Numbered from the stretch's first letter, positions 12,961 through 24,730 are shown. The stretch is DNA of 64,000 nucleotides from Hemerocallis citrina (GCA_017893485.1 CM030365.1:29658289-29722288); one strand, 5' to 3'. Made by a program: numbers and translations. Notes: generated from the letters alone by a model not told the origin.

Positions 12961-15472
12961 TCTTGTGTGCGTGTGTTGATCTCGAGTTCTGCGTTCGTGA
13001 GTTCGTGTGGCTCGTGTTTCGTTCATTCGTTTGTTGAGTTCTTGCCCCGAAAATTGTTCCCGTTATTCTTTCTCTTTGCATCATTTCCGCCGTCCTCTCT
13101 AAGGCAAGTAACTTGTATACTTTTCTATTGCATATACAAGTACTAAATACTGCCGGTAGTGTAGTTGTGTTCTAGAGACGATCTTGCGCAAAACTCCTGT
13201 TATATCTTATCTCTATGTATTGATCCGCCCGTAGTAATCTCATTACACAAACGACATGGATTTAGACTTAGATCTAATTAATCTCTGTTGCACCTATGTA
13301 TGTTGGTTGTGATCCATTAGTTGTGTGAATCTTATGTGCTTGACGTGTACTGGTAGTATATCATGTGGTAGATCTGTTAAATACCCTATACCATGTTGCT
13401 TGGACATCTAGTATATCCTATTTCACATTTTGTTATAATTTGGATGTGTTTCATAGGATCTAGTTGATTTTATGCATGAAGAATAATTCTATCCTTGTTG
13501 TTACCTCATTTTTATTCAGTATTTTAGACAGTATATGAAAATTATTTGTGAATATAAATTATAGAGAAATATGTCTACTTTCCGTAATTTCTGACAGATC
13601 TCATTTTCGATTTGTGAGTTGCAAGTTATGACTATTTTACAACAGATGTGTAGAAAAATTATAGATTCTGTTGTATATGAATTCTCTGTGGTAATTTATT
13701 TATATATTGATGTTAAAGATAATATTTTGATCCAATATTTTGCTTAGTACAACTATACTTTATTGGGATTACCTCTAAATTTTGTGAATTTAATTGATGA
13801 CTTTTATTAACTATTCTATGCTTGCAAACAACTACTATACTTGTAAAATTTTCACGCTGTTCAGTAAAGAACCATAATTTCAACCTGATTCTACTTGTTA
13901 TTTATAAAAACTTTGTGAATATGAAATGTAGCCTACTGTATCTGTTTTATCAACCTTCTGACAGATCTGGATTTCGATTTATATTTTGTATTCTATTGCT
14001 GTTTTGGTACTGCTGTGTTTATGATTTTAGATTTACAAAATTACTGTATCTTGCTTGTTTCTGATTTTATTTGACTATACTATGAATGTTAAAAAATTAT
14101 GAAACTTTATTTTCTATTACTAAACATAGTAGGGAATACCCCAGATTTTTCGTGGATTTAATCAGTAAGTTTATGCCGTTTTCATGTTTATGAATACAAA
14201 CTTCTGATTCTGGCTGAACATGTTTTCTGGATACAATTCTGTTTTGAGTTTTGTTTTTGTGAAATACCATATGACTTATATATATTTGCTGGATCGGAGT
14301 CTATTTTTCAGATTTTTTGACGGATCTAGGTTTGCATATTTTTGGCAACGGGAATCCTAGATTTGGTGCAGTACTGTCATGCTGTCCTTAGCTAGAATTT
14401 TAGTTGTCCTAATCTTTTATGAGTTGTCTTGCACCTGTACATGTTTATCTTCCGACCTGAATCTGTTACTTGTTCATGCCATGTTATTCTTGCCCTGTTT
14501 TGTGCATGTATATGCCCGTTTGATAATAACAAAATAACCAAGCCGGGGTTAAAGGAAAGATGACAATATAGGAGCCTGTACTCGGAAGGGGACCCATGTT
14601 TCCCATGTGACATGTTTACCGAAAAACTTACCGATCAAGTTTACCAATCAAGTTTATTACATGCTACCGATCAAGTTTACCGACCAAGTTTTGTATCTTG
14701 TGAAAACCCGAGTACATGACCTATAGAAACCCACTACAAGACTCTAAACAGAAATAAATACAAGACTTGACACGATATAACATGACACCTGTTACATGCT
14801 TACCTGTACATGCTACCTGACACCTGTTACATGTTTACCTGCTTGCATGATCCCTGTTATCTGTCAAATGTCACATGCACCCTGCTATCACATCATATTA
14901 CTTGTTCCTGCTCCTGTTTTATGTTAACCATTCTTTCACATGTATTCCATGCTTATTCAGTACTTGCTTCCACTGTTACTCTATATCTGTTTATCTTCTT
15001 CTGTACTTATTGTCTGCACTACAAGCGGCTCGTAACTTGCATTGTCGAGCGTTTTGTTTCTTTTTCCTCTTCGTGTAATTTGTTAAATTGCAGACTTTGG
15101 TGACCAGCTGTCCGATGGAGTAGGTGATCTAAGATTCTAGCTGGCTGGAGTTCTTGGTACATTTTACATTCCCGTTGTTTTTGAATAAATGTATTGTTAC
15201 TTTGATTATTTTTTATTGGGTCGTTTGTCCCAGAATTTATAACTTGTTCCAGATCTTTTTTATTTGAGATTATAAATTTATGTTTCAAGTAATCTTGTTG
15301 ACTATATTGATTCAGTTATGCATGTGTGGTTGACTATTTCTCTTGTATATCTCTTGTTCATACTTGTGCTTGTTGTAAAGATCCTGATAGCTTATGAATG
15401 GTGAAAAACATTCACTGGACTTAGTCACCTATCCGTATTTCGTATCTCCTTTTTGGGAAGCGGGGCATGACA
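12961..15472 (+). repeat. Family 1 LTR, copy E, plus orientation, 5' truncated
   Basis: It ends TTTTTGGGAAGCGGGGCATGACA, the plus-sense family 1 terminus. 'AAGGCAAGTAACTTGTA' near 13103 matches, in reverse, the minus-strand copies near 57200 and 59940, so orientation and identity are clear. Degenerate tracts of 'ACCTGTTACATG' type run through 14630-14900. The beginning of the LTR, including the promoter, is not seen; a family 3-like LTR fragment abuts at 12960. No genes. Confidence 0.7.
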
Positions 15473-16501
15473 ATGTTAGAGGTAAATTATCGTTTGATCA
15501 ATTACTTATTGTAAATGGGATTAGATATCCTACTTTTAAGTAAGTAGCTCAAGTTTTGGTTTTGTTGGAGAGTGATAATAGCATCAATAGTTCTTCTTTA
15601 GCAGCATGCAATACTCATATGCCATCAGCTCTAAGAAGACTTTTTACGACAATATTGATATATTGCGAGCCAGTTGGAGTAAGGAAACTCTAGGACCAAT
15701 TCAAATCATACATGTCAATATGTGGAGTATGTGGAGTATGATTGCTGAAAAAGCTTAACAGACTCTAAAATCAGTATGACAAGAGCATTGATGACTATAA
15801 CTTACCTACAATCAATGTTAATGAAAAGGTCGATATCCCGCAACTAATAGAAGATGAGAAGTTGATACCTATTTTTCTGAAGGAACTGGAAAGACATTCT
15901 GTGTCGCTGCAATTTTTTTTTCTTTTTTATGATAGAGAGGTCATATTGTATTAGTAATGACATCTTCTCGAATATATTCAATAATGATGCATGGAGGTCG
16001 AATAACACACTCAAGATTCAAGATTCCTATAAAAATATGTTCAATATTGTCATGTATTATCCCTGCCCAATCTGATGAAGCCAAACTTTTACGTCTCTCG
16101 ATTGTTATCATTTGGGATGAAGCAACAATGACCCATCGTCATGCTTTTGAGGCTTTAGCAAAAGATATAATTGGAAATGAATTGCCATTTGGAGGAAAAG
16201 TTGTGGTTTTAGGTGGATATTTTCGACAAATTCTTTCAATTGTGCAGTATGGTACAAAAGCACAGACTATTGACTCATGTACACTCAACTCTGCTGTTTG
16301 GAATCATGTAATTGTCGTTCGGTTGACGGAAAATATGCGAGCGAAGGAGGATTCAGGTTTTTCTAACTTTCTTCTATGCATTGGAGATGGAAATGAACCA
16401 TATGTTAGAAACGAAATGATTAGAGTGCCACATGATATGGTTGTTCCCTGGGATGGTGAAATACATTAAGTAATTTTATCGGCATAATTTTTTTCTTCAT
16501 T
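15473..16501 (+). pseudogene. Helitron Pif1-like helicase, N-terminal half (broken)
   Basis: Conceptual frames show the helicase domain of a plant Helitron Rep/helicase protein. 'MPSALRRLF' (about 15620) matches the usual 'MPYALRRLF' block, and EGTGKTF (about 15883-15903) is a Walker A motif with one Gly changed. These are followed by GGRITHSRFKIPI, a Walker B-type IIWDEATM, GGKVVVLGGYFRQIL and the LTENMRA and IGDG blocks (frame 15957-16469). Several stops and frameshifts lie upstream of 15957, and the frame stops at 16469 just before a TIR element. The C-terminal half resumes at 29050. The Rep/HUH nickase portion is not seen; the family 1 LTR end abuts at 15472. This is a dead relic of a rolling-circle transposon protein that unwinds DNA during transposition. 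Confidence 0.88.
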
Positions 16502-16510
16502 GAGCTCTAA
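16502..16510. repeat. Left target-site duplication of the TIR element
   Basis: GAGCTCTAA here and ATGCTCTAA at 29041-29049 share their last seven bases. Joining across them restores the order of the helicase blocks, so they are best read as an aged 9-bp duplication. Confidence 0.6.
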
Positions 16511-16661
16511 GCCACAACGGTGATATAAATTTGCCATTTTGCCATATTTTGACAAAAAGGCAATCACACTGGTTTGCTATTTTGTCATTTTTTTGGCAAA
16601 GTAACTACAATAGCTTCTCAAATTTGAGAAACGCGCTGCTCATTCTCAAAATATAGGGATG
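16511..16661 (+). mobile_element. TIR element (Mutator-like or MITE), left arm
   Basis: It starts GCCACAACGGTGATATAAA. The right end at 29040 reads in reverse CCACAATGGTGTGCGC, and similarity between the two arms continues patchily (GCCATTTTG, CACACTGGTT) for about 120 bp. The 9-bp imperfect target duplication and long TIRs suit a Mutator-like element. No transposase frame is visible. The element was inserted in the Helitron helicase and is itself interrupted by an LTR at 16662. Confidence 0.55.
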
Positions 16662-19600
16662 TGTAACAACCGTTTTCGTTCTTTTTATTTTTTCCTCTTT
16701 TATAATATTTTATTAGTAATTCAATAAAATACTCTATTTTTCTTTCTTGATTATATTAATTAAAATTTTGTTCTTGAAAAATTCCCTTATTCTTCTTGTT
16801 AAGCAATTTTATTGATAATTCTTTTTTTTTATTGATAGTGGGTATTTTATTTGAACCCTATTGTAGTTAATACCATCTCTTATTGAACCCAAAACCCAAC
16901 TACAATTGATTCTTGACCCAAACCGACTATTATTGGATTATAAACCATTAACCCAACATCCTAATTGCACTTTATAAATACAATGCTATTGCAAACCCTA
17001 AATTACACAATTTGACACCGTAATTAGTCGTCTATTCTCTCTCCTCTTTCCTATTTCTCTCTCTCCTCCCTATTTCTCTCTCCCCGTCGCCAGTTTTCCC
17101 GCCCAAACCATCCCCATCTTCTCCGACCACCTCCAGCACCCCTCTGGCGACCTACCCCCGTCGCCATCCCTCTTAGTCGACGACCAGACCTCGACCCCGA
17201 CCCCTCTCCCTGATCCCTTGTTTCCCGTCGATTAGCAGCAAATCCCGACACTGCCCTGTTCCCGTCACTGCCATCTGCGACGCCGTCGATCACCACTGAC
17301 GTCAGCCCACCACCGATGTCACTCCCCTTGCCCCTCTTGCCACAATTGCTGTCTTCTATTGTTGTTGTGGTTGCTTTGATTTTGTTGTACGTAGTATACA
17401 CGTATTAATTCGTGTGTTCGTGGGTTCGTTGCTTCGGGATTCTCATCCCGTAATTCTTGGTATTCAAATTAACCATCAATAAGACAAGTCACTTTCCTCC
17501 TGAATTATTATTGAATCAAATTCAAGTTATATTGATATTCTTGTAAGTAGATCCAATTGATTCATCGTACTGTATGTTGTTCATCTCTTTCGTTGAGTAT
17601 ATTGACGGTTTACACGAGCTAACCCCAATATTCTGGACTTCGTGTCTCTATTGACTCCAAAGATCGATTCTTTCATGTGTTCATATAGAATTGATAATAG
17701 GATTGTTCATATAATCACGACACAATTAATTTATTGTTGAAAGAATTGCTAGGTTTTATGTTTAATTGATCGATTGTTGTTTAGTTGATGTTAAATTAGT
17801 GTATGTGTGTGATCTGGATATTTTTCATCATGTTATTGCACCCATCATGCTGATTATAAAGTTTATTGACTAATAGAATCGATACCCATCATGTTTAATT
17901 AATTTATTTCATTAAAAATACCCAAAAACCTATATGTTGCTTGCTGGCTGTAATTTGTCTGCTATTTTCAACCCAGTAAATGATTTTAAAATAAATAACT
18001 TTCTAAATAAGAGTTGTAGCCCTATATTTCTAGTTTCCAGACATCTTAAATCGCTGAATTCCGAGTTGTATAGAAAAAGTTATGATCGATTTACTACTGC
18101 TGTGTTTTTTTTTCCAGAATTTCAGATTTTTGCATGTTCCATATTTAATCAATTAAAAGGTTGATTTATTAATAAAATATAGCTCTAAAAATTTCCAGAT
18201 TGTTAGTTAACATGTTTAGGAGTCTAATAAATATTTTTACTGAATTTATTATTGAGTTTTTGCTGATTCTAAAAATATAACAACATGATGTTGAATTTCT
18301 GCTTGAACATTAAATTTGTAAAGAATGATGTGTTTGATCTAGCTAATATTGTCGGATTTTAGACTTTAAATATGCGTTGGAACTGTGTGAAAGTCTAATT
18401 TCTATAACTTCTAACAGATTCAGTTTTTGAGTTCTTTAACTGCGGAAAATTACATTTTTGTACAGACCACTCTTGTTGTCCAGAATTTTGTATTCCAGAT
18501 TTTAATAGATTAAATATTTCTATATCGTAGTATTGCATGAAGTAAAGTGTGTATGTTGCATTGCTTGATCCTAGTATCCTATTGTCATCATTATAATTAT
18601 CCTATTTCATGTTACCATCTTATTATTCCTCTATTGTTACTATTGTTCATCTCATATCTTAAATTGCATATTGCATTGTTGCATTAATAAAATAATTAAC
18701 AAGCCGGGATTTAAGGGATTGATATGAGTAGTGAATAATATAGTGACTGTGTCGGCCAGTATTTATCGATTGATTGTTGGAGTGTTGACTACGACACTCA
18801 AATCTTTCATGTACTGAATCCGTGAATCCGTGCATTTGTGAATCAGTGATCAGTGAGTCAGTGTATCAGTGTATCAGTGTATTATTATAATGAATCGTGC
18901 ACAATATTGTTATCATATCAGTGATTACCGTACCGACACATGATCTGTAAAATTAACCACTAGAGTCTAAACGAAATTGATTGTATGTATCGAACCTGTG
19001 GTATGGAACATATGGGACACAGTACTACGTGCATTAGTTAGGATTAAAAAAATGATTAATAGACTTAAGAATTGACATCACATTGGCATTGCATATTGTA
19101 CATCATTGTTCCTATTTATATTGAATATTGACTAAGTGTTATTGATATTGATCATTGAATATTGCATCGATTATCATGATATTGATTATTGCTATTGTCC
19201 CATGTTATTGATTCCTATTGATCCATTGAATTCATTGTTATTTCGTTATTCCATTGTTCCTTACTTTCTCTACTTGCTGTCCATGACTTGCTCTAAGGAC
19301 AATTTTTCTCCACTTTTTAGATGAAGTGTTTACAGGTAAGGAAGGAAAATTGCCGGCTGGGATTGGAGAGCAAATATTCTAAAGATTTTATGCTTTCTAA
19401 TTGCTTATCGTTTTATTGAACTAATGTATTGAGACTTATTAATTATTATGGTGTTTGGATTTATTTTTTTATTGGGCTTATGACCCAGATTTTATTATTG
19501 TTTCCAGACGTTGGTTTATTGTATTTGGATATTTCATATTGCTTCATTCCAAGTACTATTGTCGTGAGATTATTATTATTACCTGCGCAATTATTCTGTA

Positions 19601-19711
19601 TTGATTATATTGTTGAGTTGATCGGATAAACAGCTTATGAGTGACGTTAGTAATTCGCTGGGCAAGGGTTACGTGCTCGTATTCCATATTTTTGGGAAGC
19701 GGGGCGTGATA
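16662..19711 (+). repeat. Family 1 solo LTR, copy F, plus orientation (about 3.05 kb)
   Basis: It begins TGTAACAACCG and ends TTTGGGAAGCGGGGCGTGATA. TATAAATA at 16973-16980 is followed by a pyrimidine-rich, GC-rich block (17035-17400) and then by the 'CCCGTAATTCTTGG...AAGACAAGTCACTT' landmarks of the family. No internal region is attached on either side, so it is a solo LTR. The flanks GGATG and GAACG agree at only three of five positions, so a target duplication is doubtful. Confidence 0.7.
16973..16980 (+). promoter_or_regulatory. TATA box of family 1 LTR copy F
   Basis: TATAAATA about 310 bp into the LTR, followed by a CT-rich then GC-rich transcribed-leader-like block. This sets the U3/R boundary near 17010. 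Confidence 0.55.
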
Positions 19712-19941
19712 GAACGTCCCATTTTTTAATGCCGTCGAACGATACAAGATTTATCATCCTAGAATATTTTATTCCTTTTTTCCTTAGAAGTATCAGACCG
19801 AACAACTTGATCCGTCCCACCAAAAAAAAAAAATATATGCATCGGACGGGACATGTTGTCTCGTCCAAGCTCTATTTTTGGCCAAATGGGACAACATGTC
19901 CCGTTTGAGCCCAAATGTCAGTTTCAACATTTAATTAGGTC
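19712..19941. other. Short unassigned segment with a perfect 15-bp inverted repeat
   Basis: It lies between the solo LTR and the Tekay-like element. Its main feature is ACGGGACATGTTGTC at 19846-19860 and the exact reverse complement at 19890-19904, separated by 29 bp. GTCCCA/GGGACA words recur in the segment. No gene is seen. It may be the interior of the TIR element at 16511 or part of another small element. Confidence 0.45.
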
Positions 19942-19946
19942 ATTTA
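19942..19946. repeat. Target-site duplication ATTTA (left)
   Basis: ATTTA here and at 28791-28795 flank the outer LTR ends exactly. They prove the limits of the plus-strand Tekay-like element. Confidence 0.9.
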
Positions 19947-20282
19947 TGTAATGCCCCTGATTTTCATTTATGAAAATTATTTATTTTGCACGTAGTGTGC
20001 ACATGCAATTTTCGTAATATGAAATCTTATAATTATTTTCCCTATGGATGATGAGTATATGCATATATATATGTATTCTTTAAATTATTTTTTATAAAAG
20101 GCTCTTGTCTCAAATAAACACAAGCCCAAAAATCTAATTTATTTATTTTATAAAAAAACTAATATTTTGGCCCATCAATTTAAGCTCATTCTCTTAATAA
20201 CAACTTGTAAGGTAACATCTTTTAAAAGATTATTTTTATAAGGATGTATAATGTACAAGTTTTTAGATGGAGACTAGTGCAT

Positions 20283-20306
20283 GCACGTGCATTTCACGTA
20301 CACGTG
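20283..20306. promoter_or_regulatory. G-box pair in the U3 of the Tekay-like LTR
   Basis: GCACGTGC at 20283-20290 and CACGTG at 20301-20306, with CACGTA between, sit about 165-190 bp before the TATA box. CACGTG is the G-box core bound by plant bZIP and bHLH factors. The same group recurs near 25073-25098 in the 3' LTR. Related CACGTG words lie near 45764 and 54040 in the LTRs of the minus element, so the feature is conserved in the lineage. Confidence 0.5.
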
Positions 20307-20465
20307 CAAGAGCACCTTTCCTTGGCCAATTTTTGGAAGAAGTGGAGTTAGTGTATAGGTGGTTACCTAGTTGTGGGTAGTTACTACAACTCCTACTCTT
20401 ATCCTAGCCCTCCATCTCATAACCATCTACTCAATCCTAGCCCTCCATCTTACCCAAAGATTTAG

Positions 20466-20473
20466 TATAAATA
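20466..20473 (+). promoter_or_regulatory. TATA box, 5' LTR of the plus Tekay-like element
   Basis: TATAAATA followed by CCCC, repeated at 25257-25264 in the 3' LTR and on the minus strand at 45565-45572 and 53859-53866 in the sister element. Transcription should start about 30 bp downstream, dividing U3 from R. Confidence 0.65.
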
Positions 20474-20852
20474 CCCCTCACACTCATTTGTCTTTTACAC
20501 TAAGAACTTTATTTGAAAGAAAGTTATATTTTAAGAGAGTTGTGAGTGAGTATCTTGGAGGCCAGTCATCACTTCAGAGGATTCTCGGTGGCAAGGAGCA
20601 AGGAGGAGGAGTCACATTATCACACTAGAAGGCTTTACGGAATTTCATTAAACTCTTCAATAAGGTGGGTGTTTCTCAGGACTTCTAATATAGAGATCAT
20701 GCTAGGGCTAATATTGATTGTTATCATATTTGTGAAAAGTGGATTGATAGGGTGATCGTATATTAAATTGCTTTGTGTTATACTTATTGTGGAAGATGTG
20801 AATAGATGAAAAAGGACTAATGATAATTAGAGAACTGGAAATGACCTGTACA

Positions 20853-21456
20853 GTCGACCGATCATGTGAGCAGTCGACTGGTACACTGAAATAAAATATG
20901 AACAGTTCGGAATTCCATGAAACGATGTATTTAAGGTGAATTGTTAACTTGATTTTCTAGCATGTTAAATTGGAGTTAGCATTCATCTTCGTGGATAAAT
21001 GATGAGTAAAGGAAAAATGTATGTTTAGCATCTCATTTGGAGGAAAAACATACTAATTGTGTGAGATTTACATTTAATCATAAACTATGTTATGATGATG
21101 GTAAATAGATAAGAATCTCATGTTTATGTTGACATTGAACATACTGTAGTTGAATAAAATGCTGTGTGCTAATTGAAGAACAGAAGGGAGAGATGATCCC
21201 TTGATTCAAAAATTAACCCTGTTCAGTCGACCGAATGTATGTAACAGTCGACGGTACTGAACTTGAAAAGTAATATAATTGAACTTTGTAGAATAGCCGA
21301 CTGGTTTGAATGACAGTCGACTGCCCCGTAAATGATATTTAGATTTTGAACGCTGCGGAATAGCCGACTGGCCATATGCAGTAGTCGACTCTTCCGAGCG
21401 GTTATTGAAGAACTTTCTTCGACTGAACAAGTCGACTGGATAAGCTCTAAGTCGAC
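20853..21456. promoter_or_regulatory. Array of paired RYCGAC motifs in the LTR leader
   Basis: GTCGAC or GCCGAC hexamers occur as pairs with start-to-start spacing of 20-21 bp: 20853/20873, 21226/21247, 21296/21316, 21363/21384 and 21431/21451, with an extra TTCGAC at 21418. GTCGAC and GCCGAC both fit RYCGAC, the DRE/CRT core recognised by CBF/DREB AP2 factors. GTCGAC is palindromic. The array is repeated in the 3' LTR (about 25648-26250). It lies downstream of the TATA box. Any regulatory role is inference. Confidence 0.45.
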
Positions 21457-22330
21457 TGTCCAGATCACTTTTGCCATCTTAGAAATTCTATGAATTGTTT
21501 TATGGTAAAGATTATGAATCTTATGTTGAATGATCATTGGTTGTGACACTTTAAGTAAACTCTATTTGTCTTTGCATGAATTTATACCTGAAATGAAGCG
21601 AATTATTTATTTGAATTTATGAAAGTTGTATGAATGTGAAAGTTATGAACATGGAAAAGGAAAATCTATTGAGAGTATGAAAATGAACTCATGAGCTGGA
21701 AATGCTCAAAATTTTGGTAATTGTGAATTGAAATTGAAACAAAAGAGTAGCTAAGTCTCCCACCGGCAACTGGAAATAAATGAAATGGAATTTGAAAAGG
21801 AAGACCAAGGTTGGTCATGTTGAATGAATGATTAAGTCCGGTATAGTGGAGAGGCTAACTCTAGAGCTTTGATTTTGTTCATGATTCTAATAAAACAAGG
21901 ACTAGATACATAGTGAAGATGTGATGAAAGTAAGAGAAAAATATTGAGTATGAGGGCCATTGGATTGGCGGCGAGAGCGTATCCCAGGATGTCCCATGAT
22001 GAGTCATGATAGGGCGTGGATACTGCTCCAGAGTACCGTCCCGGTGGCGACGCTCGTGGGGTGTTTGACGACTGCGGGTGGTGTCATGTCTATGGTAGGA
22101 GCTGAATTACCACAGGATGCCTGCATGATGAGTCATGTGTCAATGCGTTGGAATTCCCTTCAGGGTGCCTAGACATGAGTTCGTATGTCGAAAAACATCT
22201 AGGATACTTACCGTAGTTACAGTAATAGATTAAGTCATGACGAGGGATAGAACCCTACAAGATGGAGTACGATTAAGGGCTTGCCCTCGGACCTATGTAG
22301 TATGGGATGTATAGAATCCGAACAGCCCTT

Positions 22331-24650
22331 CGATATTCTCGTGTACTCAAAGTCAGAAGAGGAGCACACTGAGCATTTGGTAGTAGTTTTGGAGAAGCTT
22401 CAAGAGCAGGAGTTGTATGCCAAGTTGTCCAAGTGTGATTTCTGGAAATCTGAAGTGGCATTCCTAGGTCACATCCTTTCTAAGGAGGGAGTGGAACCTG
22501 ATCCTCAGAAGATAGAGGCAGTGAGAGATTGGGCAAGGCCTACTATAGTGAAGGAAGTAAGAAGTTTTCTTGGACTGACTGGATATTACACGAGATTTAT
22601 CCAGGGCTACGCTCAGTTAGCCGTGCCGCTCACTGGGCTGACCAAGAAGAATGTGAACTTCAAGTGGACTGAGCAATGTGAGGCAAGTTTTCAGGAGTTG
22701 AAGGATAGGCTGACTACTGCACCTATTTTGGCTTTGCCTAGAGCAGGTGTTGAATATGATGTTTATAGTGATGCTTCACATCGTGGGCTTGGGTGTGTCT
22801 TAATGCAAGAAGGAAAAGTGATCGCGTATGGGTCTAGACAACTAAGACCACATGAGAAGAATTACCCAACTCATGATCTGGAGTTGGTTGCGATTATCTT
22901 TGCCCTGAGGCAATGGAGACATTATGTGTATGGCGAGAAGCTAAACATGTACACGGACAACAAAAGCTTGAAGTACATCTATCAGAAGAAGGATCTGAAT
23001 TTGAGGCAGCGGAGATGGTTGGAGGTACTTGAGGACATTCGTCCGGAGATTAAGTATCACCCAGGGAAGGCTAATGTTGTTGCTGATGCACTGAGCCGCA
23101 AGAGTAGTCTGGCGAGTCTGATTACGACTCAGTGGCAGCTGGCAGAGGAGTTGGATCGGGCAGGTATTGAAGTTGTTCTACATGACTTGGGAGCATCCTT
23201 AGCTCAGTTGAGACTTCAATCGACACTGAACGAAAGGATTATTGCAAGTTAGAAGGCTGATGCAGAGATTCAGAAGATGTTGGAGCAGGTTGGTGATGGC
23301 AGGTTGCCCGGATTTCAAATCAGAGATGGAGTGCTGTGGTTTGGAGAGAGGCTGTGTGTTCCGGATCAGGCGGACCTGAAAGAGAGTATCCTTCAAGAGG
23401 TGCATGTTACTCTTCTATCTGTACATCCTGGGAGTACCAAGATGTATAGCGACATCAAGCAGCATTTCTGGTGGTCAGGTTTGAAGCGGGATGTGGCCGA
23501 ATTTGTGTCGAGGTGTGAGGTTTGTCAAAAAATCAAAGCCGAGAATCAAAAACCTGGAGGTCTATTGCAACCGTTACCTATTCCGGAATGGAAGTGGGAT
23601 AACATCAGTATGGATTTCATTACGGGTTTACCCAAGAGTTCTAAAGGCAATGATGCGATTTGGGTTATAGTCGATCGATTAACCAAGTCTGCTCACTTTT
23701 TGGCAAAGAAACTTACTGCTTCGATGAACAAGTTAGCTGAGATGTATGTTGGTGAGGTTGTCAGGCTTCATGCCGTTCCGTTGACGATTGTATCCAATCG
23801 AGATGCACGGTTTACTTCGCATTTCTGGAGGAGTCTTCAAACAGCTTTGGGTACCAAGACAGATTTCAGCACTGCTTTTCATCCCCAGACCGATGGGCAG
23901 ACCGAGAGAGTCAACCGTATTCTTGAGGATATGCTTCGGTGTTGTATACTAGACTTGGAGGCTGTTGGGAAAGGCATTTACCTTTGGTAGAGTTTCCCTA
24001 CAATAATAGTTTTCAGACTAGCATTGGGATGGCGCCGTACGAAGCTTTGTATGGCAGGAAGTGTAGGACGCCTGTTTGTTGGTTCGAAGTTGGGGAGCGT
24101 CAGATGTTTGGACCTGAGATTGTTCAGCAGACCTCTGAAAAGATTGATTTGATCAGGAAGAGGTTGGTGGAAGCTCAGAGCAGGCAGAAGAGCTATGCAG
24201 ACAACCGGAGAAGGGACCTTGAGTTTGAGGTTGGTGACTTTGTCTTTCTGAAAGTATCGCCCAGTAAAGGCGTGATCCGTTTCGGCAAGAGTGGGAAGTT
24301 AGCCCTGAGGTTTATAGGCCCGTACAAGATATTGAAAAGGATCGGGAAAACTGCTTACCGGCTTGAGTTGCCGAAAGAATTGTCTCAGGTGCACAATGTC
24401 TTTCATGTGTCTATGCTGAGAGGTTATATTCCAGACCCGAGTCATCATTTGCCTGAAGTGCCGGAAGGTTTGCAGTTGGATCTAAATTACATCAAAGTCT
24501 CCTGTCGAGATTGTTGATCGTCGAGAGAAAGTCTTGAGGAATAAGACGATACCGATGGTCAAGGAAGTCTGGAGAAACCATTTGGTTGAAGAGGCTACTT
24601 GGGAATCTGAGGAGAGGATGTTGAGAGATCATCCTGAGCTTTTTGTTTGA
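22331..24650 (+). pseudogene. Ty3/gypsy pol remnant: RT end, RNase H, integrase, chromodomain
   Basis: The frame opens in the distal RT motif (DILVYSKS), followed by the RT tail and thumb (FLGHILSKEGV). RNase H follows with DASHRG (Asp codon 22770), Glu (22881) and TDNK (Asp 22956), then a stop at 23250-23252. Integrase has the HHCC zinc-binding region (about 23400-23530), the first catalytic Asp at 23613, an Asn in place of the second Asp (23796-23798, VSNRD) and Glu at 23904. A one-base loss near 23955 and a one-base gain near 24492 shift the frame. The tail (to 24650) is a chromodomain-like end with VWRNHLVEEATWES, typical of Tekay/Del chromoviruses. The protein would polymerise, digest and integrate the element's cDNA; this copy cannot, because gag, protease and the RT core are gone and integrase lacks a metal ligand. 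Confidence 0.93.
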
Positions 24651-24730
24651 TTTGTATTTTTTTTTTGTATTTTTCTTATGGTTGCTTTTTGTTCCTCGCT
24701 CTTGATTGTAGTTCCAGGGACGAAACTATT

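Larger units (their letters stand above)
19947..22322 (+). repeat. 5' LTR of the plus Tekay-like element, 3' end deleted
   Basis: It matches the 3' LTR from 24746 closely up to 'TAGAATCCGAA' and then changes abruptly to pol sequence. About 494 bp present in the 3' LTR (28297-28790) are missing. It has a U3 with CACGTG motifs (20283-20306), a TATAAATA at 20466-20473 and, in the transcribed leader, five pairs of RYCGAC motifs (20853-21456). The short frames at 20371-20755 and 21206-21549 recur in the 3' LTR only because the LTRs are duplicates. Confidence 0.9.

Noticed and set aside
20371..20755. Frames MWVVTTTPTLIL... and MSILEA... repeated at 25162-25546
   Set aside because: Again the two LTRs of one element; they begin upstream of or at the promoter.
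22281..22330. ATG at 22281 as the true start of the 323-codon polyprotein frame
   Set aside because: The first 16 codons are LTR sequence joined by a deletion; the start is accidental.
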